Made by a program: the position numbers and the translations under genes. 64,000 nt of DNA from CAYUST01 sp964447535 (GTDB lineage Bacteria; Patescibacteriota; Gracilibacteria; Absconditabacterales; Absconditicoccaceae). The first letter of the stretch is position 1, and each line of letters starts with the position of its first letter. The notes beneath the pieces were generated by a model. That model was given only the letters and a program-made list of their open reading frames with translations, was not told the origin of the DNA and did no database searches. This document shows, in pieces, positions 50,841 to 58,807 of the stretch. The stretch covers positions 26,505 through 90,504 of the forward strand of contig CAYUST010000004.1 of the NCBI GenBank assembly GCA_964447535.1, read 5' to 3'.

Positions 50841-51404
50841 TTATTTTTTCTTATTATAGTTTACGTACTGCTCCGTCTCAGCGTGTGCCATATTGTCGAA
50901 GCCAAAGGTTTGGAATAAGGATCGGTTGATGTAGACGAGGAGTGAGGGTGCTTTCTCGGCGAGTTTAGCAGCTCAGGTACCGATGCCTGCCTCGGGGAAG
51001 ACGAGCGTTTTACCAGATGCTTGGAGGGCAAGGAGGTTTTTTATTTCCTCATCGAAGTAAGTGATGAACGTGTCGAGGTCTGCTTCTGTCAGATATGATG
51101 CATCCTCTTTGCCTTTGAAATGTTTGGTGTCGATGCCATAGGCGTTGGGGAGACCTCTGATGACTGCTTGCGTTTTGGTAGCTGGAGCTACAACGAGGCG
51201 ATCTGCGGTGTTGTCTCAGAAAATATAGATCTTGTCTGGTTGTGATGCGACATAGTCGCGCGACCGAAATCAAGAAAAAATACGAATAGTCCCTTGTGCA
51301 TATTCATAACACGTGAGCCCGTCGATGAGCATTTCTTGGATGTTGCTATTGCTTTGTGGCGCATTTTTTTGGTCGACTTGGTTTTCTGATTCGAGTGTAT
51401 GCAT
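50841..51404 (-). CDS. Hypothetical macrodomain/SLOG-like protein, 187 aa
   Basis: A compact alpha/beta protein with three UGA codons. After a polar ~35-residue lead, it has IYIFGDNTADRLVVAPATKT, QAVIRGLPNAYGIDTK, then FPEAGIGTGAAKLAEKAP and LLVYINRSLF. The pattern 'IY-x-FGDN ... Q-A-x-IRG-x-PNA-x-GI-x-TK ... G-x-GTG-x-A-x-L' is found in uncharacterised phage and bacterial proteins and looks like a nucleotide or ADP-ribose binding fold. Function not known. ATG 51404 fits the promoter 33 bases upstream. Confidence 0.72.
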
Positions 51405-51436
51405 TGAAGTGCGTGAAAAATAGAAAGATATTGTAA

Positions 51437-51464
51437 AATATACCATTATTAGATTGGATTGCAA
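51437..51464 (-). promoter_or_regulatory. Promoter of the 51404 gene
   Basis: TTGCAA (51459-51464), 16-bp spacer, TATATT (51437-51442). Confidence 0.68.
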
Positions 51465-51489
51465 GGGATTATTGCGTTTTAATCAAGAA

Positions 51490-51630
51490 AACGAATCCCG
51501 CAACACACAGTTGCGGGATCCCTAAAGGGATAATTCTTCCCTCCAAAATCACTACGTGCTTTTGGGGAGCGAAATATAATTGAATCATTCAAAAAAGCTT
51601 CACTAACGTGACTTTTTTGGTGATTCAAAT
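51490..51630. repeat. Nested intergenic repeats
   Basis: Three parts: AATCCCGCAAC / GTTGCGGGATC hairpin (51494-51517), similar to 57871-57896; TGCTTTTGGGGAGCGAAAT, the exact complement of 9025-9043; and TATAATTGAATCATTC with GGTGATTCAAATA around a CACTAACGTG core, repeated at 63017-63055 and, in part, at 50757 and 57754. Confidence 0.65.
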
Positions 51631-51662
51631 AAAAAAAAGACAGGGAAACACTCCCTGTCTTG
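51630..51662 (-). terminator. Terminator of the 51678-54832 gene pair
   Basis: AGACAGGG / CCCTGTCT stem with eight T on the minus strand, 15 bases past the stop. Confidence 0.88.
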
Positions 51663-51677
51663 AAAATTTATGATTTA

Positions 51678-53264
51678 TTAATCAGTGGGGTCCCCACCAT
51701 AAGAACCACCTCCGGATGATCCTCCAGAGCTTCCTCCACTAGATCCTCCTCCACTAGATCCTCCAAATCCGCCACCACCAGAAGATCCAGACCCAGAACC
51801 AAATCCGGAACCAAATCCACTGCCACTTCCTGAGCTTGCGCTCGGTGTTTGGTCGATGCACATGGGGACGCCTCCCGATGGACTACTGTAGGATACATCT
51901 TCGAATACTATGCGAGGATCATAGTAACTGGTATAGCTTCTCGACTGTAATTGTCGTAAAGCGATCACGTAAGAATTCCCCAACGCTTTGGTCCAAGCAC
52001 TATTGCTCATGGGAATGTTCTCTCTCGCCTCGTTTGCAAAGAAGCCTTTTGGCTTGCTTTTTAGGATGAGTGATTTGGATTGTATCGCGGATTGGTATTC
52101 CCCAGGAGTCACGGTAGGCGTACTCACTTGCAGATTACCATCCACTACCGCAATTTCTGTCAGATTACATTTCAACTCTCTGTGTGATACCCAGAGTCGA
52201 CAAGCCTGACTACTGAAACCACAAGAGCTACTTTGCCCGAGCATGCGTACTTTTTCGTCATCTCTGATATCTTGATCTCCTTTGTTTTGGAAGTAGAGAA
52301 ATGTCTCTGGAGTTACTTCATAGAGCGATGATTCATCTCTATGGGTATCCCCATCGTCATCGCACTTCCACTTGGTAAATTGCACATACATTCTCACGCT
52401 TCCTCCACCTACGATTGCCACTTGCTCGCTAGCAAGAGCATCGATTTGCGAGAGAAATGTTTGCGATACGGTACGTAGTGCATTTGGATCATTTCTCACT
52501 GACGGAATCAGAGCAAAAAGCACATCATAGTTCGCCTTCTCTTTGCCCAATTCCATTTGGGAGAGGAGTTTTTGAGCATCTGCGTCGGATGAAGTGAACT
52601 CTTGCTCTACAGGGAGCATCCTATAGCTCAACTCATCAGCAATAGACTGCAATCCATTTGCAAATCTATTCGCATCATACGGCTGATAGGTAGTAACGGT
52701 ACTTTCCAATTTCAACTTACATTCTTGTAGAGAATTAGTGAGTTGTTTTTCAATACTGACTATCTCCTGTTGTACCTTTCCGAACGTATCGTAGTATTCA
52801 CTGATAGTTTGATACTTTTGAAAAATTTGCTTGAACTGCTGAACTACCTCCAATTGAGTTTTAATTTCAGCAATTCTGGTTGCAATTTTTTCTCCGGCCG
52901 CACGTGTGTCCTGCTTTTGGAGCGTTTTCACTTCTATGTTGAGAATATACTTACACCGCATGAGGACTTTGGTGCAGGAGTCTTTGAGGGGGAATAAGTC
53001 TGGGGTAAATGCATTGAGTACCTGAAACTTGTATCCCTCATAGTTGGTGATGCTTGCTAGTTTTTCAGAGAGTTCATTGAACTCTGTAGCAGAAGCATCT
53101 ACTAACTGCTGAGTTTTTTCAATCTCACTTTTGGTCCCCCAGGGGAGCCCTGTGAAGAAGAACACACCGATCGTTAGCAAGATGAGTGTGATAAACCCAA
53201 TCAACCAAAAGGTCCTTGCACTAGTTGGAATGGGTTCGTTATCTTGGAAATATCTTGTTTCCAT
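51678..53264 (-). CDS. Single-span membrane protein with coiled coil and Gly/Ser tail, 528 aa
   Basis: Short cytosolic head, one span (FWLIGFITLILLTIGVFFF, ~23-42), a long helical/coiled-coil region (~55-250), a mixed domain (~270-440) containing KWKCDDDGDTHRDESS, an EF-hand-like Asp loop, and six scattered Cys; then a Gly/Ser-rich C-terminal tail of ~50 residues built on SGGGS. ATG 53264 is preferred over an upstream GTG-type start because it leaves 20 bases to the previous stop. No UGA although very rich in glycine. No known family; partner of 53285. Confidence 0.75.
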   Translation of the reverse strand: METRYFQDNEPIPTSARTFWLIGFITLILLTIGVFFFTGLPWGTKSEIEKTQQLVDASATEFNELSEKLASITNYEGYKFQVLNAFTPDLFPLKDSCTKVLMRCKYILNIEVKTLQKQDTRAAGEKIATRIAEIKTQLEVVQQFKQIFQKYQTISEYYDTFGKVQQEIVSIEKQLTNSLQECKLKLESTVTTYQPYDANRFANGLQSIADELSYRMLPVEQEFTSSDADAQKLLSQMELGKEKANYDVLFALIPSVRNDPNALRTVSQTFLSQIDALASEQVAIVGGGSVRMYVQFTKWKCDDDGDTHRDESSLYEVTPETFLYFQNKGDQDIRDDEKVRMLGQSSSCGFSSQACRLWVSHRELKCNLTEIAVVDGNLQVSTPTVTPGEYQSAIQSKSLILKSKPKGFFANEARENIPMSNSAWTKALGNSYVIALRQLQSRSYTSYYDPRIVFEDVSYSSPSGGVPMCIDQTPSASSGSGSGFGSGFGSGSGSSGGGGFGGSSGGGSSGGSSGGSSGGGSYGGDPTD

Positions 53265-53284
53265 TTCTTTAAAATTTTTTAGGT

Positions 53285-54832
53285 TTAGGAAATAAGTTGT
53301 ACCTTGGTGGAAGTTTGTTCCACTTTGTCTCCTACATAGCATCTCACTTCACTGACCGATCTGTCGATGATCATGAGAAAGTAGCGATTGTTTTGGAGAT
53401 TTGGATTTTTGAACTGCATATAGAGCAGTTCTCCAGCTTTGGCGCCTGTATAGCTTTCTCTCATCTGGAAGACGAGATGTCTGCTATCATAAGTATATGC
53501 ATTACTGTTGTACCCGATGGCATGTAATTGCCCAGGCATATCAATGCTTTCTTCATGACGCATGTTGAGTAGACTACTTTGGAGTATTCCTTTGCCATCT
53601 CTGCCTTTGATGTCATCAAAAGAGATTTGCTTATAGAAACGAACGGTTTCTTTGAATGCCTCAGCAAAGGAAACGCTACCATTGGTAGCATCACTCATAT
53701 GCAACCACTTCCAGCTCAGTTCTTCTGGTGTGTATTTGGTCAAGGTGGTGAAATTCCACCATTCCATACGCTCCAAAAGTTGTGCACCGATGAGTGGATG
53801 CCATATCGCCTTCTGCTCAACCGTAGCTAAGGTAAAAGGAGACAGTGTTTCCATCTGCATCTCTTTGTCAAACCAAGACCACCTTGTGTCAAATTTGGTT
53901 TGCTCATCGCTAGACAGCATTTGTTTTTCAACAACTGCTTCTGCGAGATGTTCAAAGTTGGTGCGATTGGTAGTTCCTAGATGGAGTTGTTCAACTTTGT
54001 CGAAATTGAACTCATCTTTGACGCTTGCCATTTCTTTTTGCACTCTTTGCAACACACCGAGCGCATCATTTGCACTGAGCATAGTGGAACCTAATCCTGC
54101 TTCACGCTGGATCAGGAGTAATTTTTTACTGAGCTCCACCACGGGATCTACGAAGTTCCAGACGAATGTACGCTGCGTATCCATACCGTTGTAGTTGGCA
54201 TAGATGTGAATCAGACGTTCTTTGATCCAAGGTAACTGTGTAGCTACAAATGCTCTGAGCTGGCTTGCAAACTCTGCTCCAAGCACTTCTGCACGAACCG
54301 CAAAGACAAATGTTTCCTTTGCTTCCAGTAGGAGCGCCAGTTGTTGCTGAATCGTTTGTAGATTTACCCAGAATTGTTTGGTTTTTTGTTCCAAACGTGT
54401 CATGGGGTCAGTGTACTCTCGCTGAAGCGTTGGAGAACTGACACCATCTGTGCTTGGGACCATTGTGGTTTGCCAACCATTTCCTTCATCATGCGTGACG
54501 GTAGAATTGGTTTGTATGCTCCTGTCCGGGTTTTCCCAGTTCGTAGGATCATATGCTTCTCCATCTTTTCCTCCTTCGATGAGGAGTTCAAGAGGATCGT
54601 GCGTATAGTGCACTACTTTGGCCAGGTAGGCATCACTTGCATTGTTATACAGAAAATGCAAATAGGCATACCCGACACCGACGCCTACCAGACTACCAAT
54701 TGCAAATGCAAGTGGCCATCTGACGTCGACGTATAGACAACAAATGGTAATGACCAGCATGATTGCCACACCCACTACAATAGCGTTGAGGTTCATGACG
54801 CCCGTAGGGCGGTTTTTAGCTAAGTTTGACAT
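53285..54832 (-). CDS. Membrane protein with LemA-like helical region, 515 aa
   Basis: Two adjacent N-terminal spans (~17-34, ~40-62), then a large domain: polar linker (~85-145), helical bundle (~150-320) and an alpha/beta C-terminus with SRHLVFQMRESYTG and NNRYFLMIIDRSVSEV. First gene of the pair with 51678, 20 bases apart. No UGA. Pairing with a protein of like size and topology suggests a complex, possibly spanning the envelope. Family unknown; the LemA comparison rests only on the single-pass, helical layout. Confidence 0.72.
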   Translation of the reverse strand: MSNLAKNRPTGVMNLNAIVVGVAIMLVITICCLYVDVRWPLAFAIGSLVGVGVGYAYLHFLYNNASDAYLAKVVHYTHDPLELLIEGGKDGEAYDPTNWENPDRSIQTNSTVTHDEGNGWQTTMVPSTDGVSSPTLQREYTDPMTRLEQKTKQFWVNLQTIQQQLALLLEAKETFVFAVRAEVLGAEFASQLRAFVATQLPWIKERLIHIYANYNGMDTQRTFVWNFVDPVVELSKKLLLIQREAGLGSTMLSANDALGVLQRVQKEMASVKDEFNFDKVEQLHLGTTNRTNFEHLAEAVVEKQMLSSDEQTKFDTRWSWFDKEMQMETLSPFTLATVEQKAIWHPLIGAQLLERMEWWNFTTLTKYTPEELSWKWLHMSDATNGSVSFAEAFKETVRFYKQISFDDIKGRDGKGILQSSLLNMRHEESIDMPGQLHAIGYNSNAYTYDSRHLVFQMRESYTGAKAGELLYMQFKNPNLQNNRYFLMIIDRSVSEVRCYVGDKVEQTSTKVQLIS

Positions 54833-54860
54833 ATTTTATGGCTTTTTTTATTTATGCTTT

Positions 54861-54888
54861 CTTATATATATATTTTACGAAAAGTCAA
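54861..54888 (-). promoter_or_regulatory. Promoter of the 54832-51678 pair
   Basis: TTGACT (54883-54888), 16-bp spacer, TATAAG (54861-54866); leader ~22 nt. Confidence 0.68.
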
Positions 54889-54906
54889 CATAAAACTCAT
54901 TTTACC

Positions 54907-55605
54907 CTACACACTTTTCGCTACCAATAAATCATACGGAAACGAAAGAATAGTGGCATCGTGCCCATAAATTTCAGCTCGTTTAATAGGGTTTACTTCT
55001 TTGAAGCGTGTTTGCCATTCGTGCGCCTTACCAAGTAAATAATTGTTTATTGCGGGGGAGTCGGTGAAGTTGAGAAATTCTTTTTCGCGTCGTGGATGTT
55101 GATATGCTTGCTGTTTCGTAATGAACGAAAAAGGAATGCCCGTGCTGAGACAGCACTGAATTGCTTCGGGATCAGTTCTAAAATTATATGAGGAGAGATC
55201 GGCCACGTGCTGATTATTTTCAGTGATAATAGTTCATTGATACCAGATGTGTTCTATTTGTTTTTTGACCCCAGGCATATGCATGAGCGTTTTGGCCAAG
55301 TCGGTCGCTGCACAGAGACAAAGCACAGTGATCGGTATATGTTGAGGTAAGTGCTGACATAAGGCATTACTGATAGTATCCTCTGCATGTAGCGCGAGAG
55401 GGAGACTGCTTCCTTTGATAATAGGAACGGAGGTTTCTAGATGACCCAGGAGAGCAGTGATTTCTGCATACCTATGATCAATATCGCCATGCGTCAACAC
55501 AATACCACATATGGTGTGGGCTGTATGCTTGACGAGATGCGTGATAGCTAGACTATCATCTATATCATCTCCGATGTCTGTGAAAATGAGGAGATGTTTG
55601 GACAT
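54907..55605 (-). CDS. Nucleoside hydrolase-like protein
   Basis: A 232-aa protein, shorter than typical inosine-uridine nucleoside hydrolases (~310). It begins HLLIFTDIGDDIDDSLAI, a version of the Ca-binding DTD-x-x-x-DD motif, followed by ICGIVLTHGDIDHRYAEITALLGHL in outline and VLCLCAATDLAKTL, the TNLA-type strand. One UGA. It probably cleaves a nucleoside or related N-glycoside to base and ribose, feeding the adjacent APRT. Missing C-terminal residues leave the substrate open. Its ATG overlaps the end of the neighbouring reading frame (see 55605-56050). Confidence 0.75.
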
Positions 55606-55669
55606 TATTTCTTCGCTTCAAAGGTAAAGTTAGCATCATATGATTCAGTGTAGCCTGGGCTATCATACG

Positions 55670-56050
55670 TTACTTTTCGTCAAGCGTTTCTATAGATCCT
55701 TTCCATTGCATCGAGTCGTGAGTAGGAGAAATTGACTCATGGATTTTTTTCTGCCGTGCTTCGACAATGGTTTTTTGTTTGATGTTGAGGTAGTTGCCAT
55801 TGGAGTTGTTGATGAGTATTTGTTTTACGATGAGGACGAGAGATTTTACTTCGGGAAGGAGTTCTTGCGATTGTTGAATTTCTTTTCGCCCCAAAGCAAT
55901 ATCATCAGGTCCTATGCCTAGTGTCGTGTGTGAGTTATTTTCTGTAGAGAGGAGGGTGATGAGTCTATTTTTGATAGTAAGTAGTTCTTTCTTGGTTTTT
56001 GCATCTTTGGTGTGTGCAATTTCTTCGAGCTGATTGAGTAGGTTGTTCAT
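55670..56050 (-). CDS. Hypothetical protein, 126 aa, possibly frameshifted at its 3' end
   Basis: A helical, Lys/Glu/Gln-rich protein beginning MNNLLNQLEEIAHTKDAKTK. It stops at TAA (55670-55672) after SIETLDEK. One extra A in the GAAAAG run just before would keep the frame open as ...DEKVTYDSPGYTESYDANFT... and stop at TAA 55605-55607, overlapping the next ATG as TAATG, the coupling seen at three other gene pairs here. So the original gene may run to 55605. No UGA. Function unknown. Confidence 0.65.
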   Translation of the reverse strand: MNNLLNQLEEIAHTKDAKTKKELLTIKNRLITLLSTENNSHTTLGIGPDDIALGRKEIQQSQELLPEVKSLVLIVKQILINNSNGNYLNIKQKTIVEARQKKIHESISPTHDSMQWKGSIETLDEK

Positions 56051-56078
56051 GTGTGTGATTGGGGAAGTGAGTAAAGTA

Positions 56079-57086
56079 TTAATAATCCACTAATGTTTCT
56101 ACCTTGTAGTCTTTGATTCTTTCTCTACCGGTAATGCCATCTGCTCAGGGAATGTTGAGTCCAATGACGAAGTAGCAACCTGCAACGATGCCTCATCCTT
56201 GTTCTATCAATCTAATTGCTGATGCAACTGTACCTCCTGTCGCTAATAAATCATCAATAATAGCAACTTTCTGTCCTGGTTGGAGAGCATCGATATGCAT
56301 TGTTTGTACTGCCTCACCATATTCGAGAGCATAACTATCTTCTATCGTAGTGTAGGGGAGCTTGCCTTTCTTGCGGATGGGGACAAATGGTTTGCCAAGT
56401 TTCTCTGCCACCGCTCCGCCGAAAATAAATCATCTTGCATCAAGTCAGACGATTACATCCGCATCTTTGACGCGCTCGCAGAGCTCCTGAATCGTATATG
56501 TATACGCACGTGGATGCTTGAGGAGCGGAGTAATATCTTTGAACAGGATACCAGGCTTGGGATAGTCCTGCACATCTCTAATATAGTCTTTGAGATCAAT
56601 ATGGGGTCCATATGCTTCGCTGCGATCGATAAATTTCTGGAGCGTTGGCTGGCAGAGTTCTTCAAGCATATAGGCTTTGCCCGAGTATGTCTCTGCCAAC
56701 TTGAGTAACTGACCAGTGAGGCGTTGTGCTTGTGTGGTCACTTCTTCCAAAGGAACGGTCCTTCTCGCATAGATATCTCTGTGTTTTTGTACAAGATCAT
56801 TTCGTTTGCCGAGTGAAATCGCAATATCCAAGGGGGTGACGGTAGAGACCTCATGAGGAACTATTGTTTCAAAGTTGTTATCCAATCTGTACTGGACAGA
56901 AAGGACGTTGAGCAGCGCATCTCCGATCTCATCAATAAGATGCGGAAGATCAATACTTTCGACTTGATGCACAAGTTCTAGCACCTCGCTCACTTCTTGC
57001 GTCGCTTTGTGTAAGATAGCGTCGAGGTCAAGGACGGCTTTGCGTTCGAGTTCTTCGTTTTGTTTGAGGAGTTCGTGTAAGGACAT
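56079..57086 (-). CDS. apt: MazG-like domain fused to adenine phosphoribosyltransferase
   Basis: A 335-aa fusion. Residues ~1-150: all-helical MazG/NTP-pyrophosphohydrolase-like region ([30 protein letters not shown], an E-x-x-E ... E-x-x-D pattern). Residues ~165-335: APRT with [42 protein letters not shown] and the PRPP loop [13 protein letters not shown]. It would salvage adenine with PRPP, and the front part may cleave unwanted NTPs. Four UGA codons, including VGLDARG. ATG 57086 gives the usual MSLHELL start. Confidence 0.88.
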
Positions 57087-57157
57087 GGGTGTTGGAAGGA
57101 AGTAAATAGCGCCACTGAAAGCCACGTTAAAGCATATTTACTCTGGGCGCAAAGGTG

Positions 57158-57185
57158 TGTTTATGTATTTTTTACATAATTGCAA
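57158..57185 (-). promoter_or_regulatory. Candidate promoter of the MazG-APRT gene
   Basis: TTGCAA (57180-57185), 16-bp spacer, TAAACA (57158-57163). The 36 bases from here to ~57215 are almost the same as 62963-62998 (AATTGCAAGAGAAAATGT). Confidence 0.45.
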
Positions 57186-57214
57186 GAGAAAATGTGATAA
57201 TTACAATAAGTAGT

Positions 57215-57242
57215 TTGACTTATCAAAAAATCTCTTGATAAT
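57215..57242 (+). promoter_or_regulatory. Plus-strand promoter for 57264/57361
   Basis: TTGACT (57215-57220), 16-bp spacer, GATAAT (57237-57242). Confidence 0.55.
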
Positions 57243-57263
57243 ATAACTCTTTTTCTTATATTC

Positions 57264-57350
57264 ATGGCACAGAGAGAAACTTTTGAGGAGCGAGGAGCAA
57301 TGATGCTGGTATTAGTCGAAATGACTGCATATAAGCATATTGTTCACTAA
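57264..57350 (+). CDS. Short leader ORF, 28 aa
   Basis: MAQRETFEERGAMMLVLVEM then TAYKHIVH, TAA stop, 10 bases before the next ATG and 22 bases after a promoter. It could be a small protein or a leader peptide. No UGA. Supported only by position. Confidence 0.35.
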   Translation: MAQRETFEERGAMMLVLVEMTAYKHIVH

Positions 57351-57360
57351 ATCGCAAATC

Positions 57361-57648
57361 ATGAAAAAAAGTATTCTTGTCCTGTTGGCCGCTGTTGCCA
57401 TTGTCACTGTTGTCTCATTGCTAGGTGTTGATGATTCATCTGTCGCAAGACAAGATGAACACACAGATCCTAGGAAAAAACAAGTTCGTGACAAATTACA
57501 GCAAAAGGGATACACTAATATCTCCTTCGGAGATCTTCTCCCATCAACTGATGGGGCGTATGTGATTCACTTCTCAGCGCTTGCACCAACTGGTGAAAGC
57601 AAACGAGGAGTCGCATTGCTCTTCAGGGATGAGCTAAGGTTGTATTAG
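57361..57648 (+). CDS. Small exported protein, 95 aa
   Basis: Sec-type signal MKKSILVLLAAVAIVTVVSLLG with no lipobox Cys, then a charged mature part of ~70 residues with GYTNISFGDLLPS and VIHFSALAPTGESK, beta-rich. TAG stop, followed by a terminator. No UGA. Function unknown. Confidence 0.7.
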   Translation: MKKSILVLLAAVAIVTVVSLLGVDDSSVARQDEHTDPRKKQVRDKLQQKGYTNISFGDLLPSTDGAYVIHFSALAPTGESKRGVALLFRDELRLY

Positions 57649-57653
57649 TCCCA

Positions 57654-57690
57654 CAGAGAGGCGATCGCATTGATCGACCTCTTTTCGTAT
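57654..57690 (+). terminator. Terminator of the 57361 gene
   Basis: AGAGG-C-GATC / GATCGA-CCTCT stem with a bulge, then TTTTCG. Confidence 0.6.
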
Positions 57691-57724
57691 TGGAAGAAAA
57701 AATATTTAATGAGTTTTTAATTGT

Positions 57725-57865
57725 TGGAAGCGAATCCCGCTAACAAGTTTCGGTATAATTAAATCATCCACCTCGGTGGTGGTTTAAAGAAACCCCTCAT
57801 CATACATGATGTGGGGTCATTTCATCAATCATAAAAATTTATGAAATAAATTTTTTATGAAGATG
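57725..57865. repeat. Intergenic repeats before the VWA terminator
   Basis: GAATCCCGCTAACAAGTTTCGG; TATAATTAAATCATCC + ACCTCGGTGGT + GGTTTAAAG, of the TATAATTGAATCA family; ACCCCTCATCATAC-ATGATGTGGGGT hairpin; and ATCAATCATAAAAATTTATG, related to 22155-22185. Confidence 0.55.
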
Positions 57866-57867
57866 AA

Positions 57868-57897
57868 AAGAATCCCGCAACGATACGTTGCGGGATG
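57868..57897 (-). terminator. Terminator of the VWA gene
   Basis: ATCCCGCAACG / CGTTGCGGGAT stem with TTCTTTTC on the minus strand, 18 bases past the stop. Confidence 0.75.
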
Positions 57898-57914
57898 AAG
57901 AACAGAGTTTTAGT

Positions 57915-58706
57915 TTATGGGTTACTAAATCCACCCATGGCTGTTTGCGAGAAGCTCGCTGCAGATTGACTGGCACTGGAGACTGAACGAGAGAATACAC
58001 CAAAGGCTTTGCGGATTTCACTTGGGGTAGATGCTACCGTGAGAATCCAGTTGTCCTTGATGCCCATCTCTTTGAAGGTTTGACGGAAATCATCTGCTTG
58101 ATTGCCTGCGGAGTCGAATCCCATACCAGCAATGATATGTCGTTCTGAGTTATACATATCGTCTACCAGTTTTTTAACATCAGCGGCTTTGATCTTCTCC
58201 GTATTTCCATAGCCGTCAGTGACGATGAGAGAGATACTGCGAGGATCTTGGAAATTATCGAGACACTCTTGCGTTTTAGCTTGAGTGATACCAAGAATTT
58301 CCAGTGCGCTACTATGGAGTGGCGTGCCACCTCCAGGACGATATTCATTACTTGTTAGTGGCTTCACATCGCCAAGTAACTTGAACGGATAGAGCATGCC
58401 TTTGTTCATCAAACGACACTGCACGAGGATGTTGTCTACCTGTTTGGTTGACTTGATAGCATCGATTAATTCATTGTGTGCTTTGATGACTGAAGAGTCT
58501 ATACCAGACATACTTTCACTGTCATCCAACAGCATGTTGACCAGGATGATCTCTCCGGAAGCAATTCCCAGAGTAGGTGTACCTAGGGCATCATTGATGA
58601 TGTTACCTAGGTCTTGAATTTTGCCGAGAGCATCGATTGATGCTCCACCAATTTCACCAGACGCTAATGCGTTGTTGAAGAGGTTGTTTACATTTGTTTG
58701 TGACAT
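57915..58706 (-). CDS. VWA-domain protein (TerY-like)
   Basis: A 263-aa soluble protein. After a ~50-residue Gly/Asn lead, a VWA domain with all MIDAS parts: DDSESMS (D61, S63, S65), GGGTPLH (T128) and VTDGYG (D164). C-terminal Ser/Ala/Gln-rich tail. Such small VWA proteins with adjacent PP2C and kinase genes are TerY of TerY-P triads. Last of four minus-strand genes (PP2C, kinase, isochorismatase, VWA). All 24 glycines are GGN; TAA stop. Probably binds a partner through its metal site under control of kinase and phosphatase. Confidence 0.85.
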   Translation of the reverse strand: MSQTNVNNLFNNALASGEIGGASIDALGKIQDLGNIINDALGTPTLGIASGEIILVNMLLDDSESMSGIDSSVIKAHNELIDAIKSTKQVDNILVQCRLMNKGMLYPFKLLGDVKPLTSNEYRPGGGTPLHSSALEILGITQAKTQECLDNFQDPRSISLIVTDGYGNTEKIKAADVKKLVDDMYNSERHIIAGMGFDSAGNQADDFRQTFKEMGIKDNWILTVASTPSEIRKAFGVFSRSVSSASQSAASFSQTAMGGFSNP

Positions 58707-58807
58707 GATTTTTTAATTTATTTTTTTTAATAATTTTTTTTATGCATACGTTCTAAAGAGAGCAGGCGCATAGGTATACTATACACCTGCTTTGTGGTTG
58801 TTGAAGA

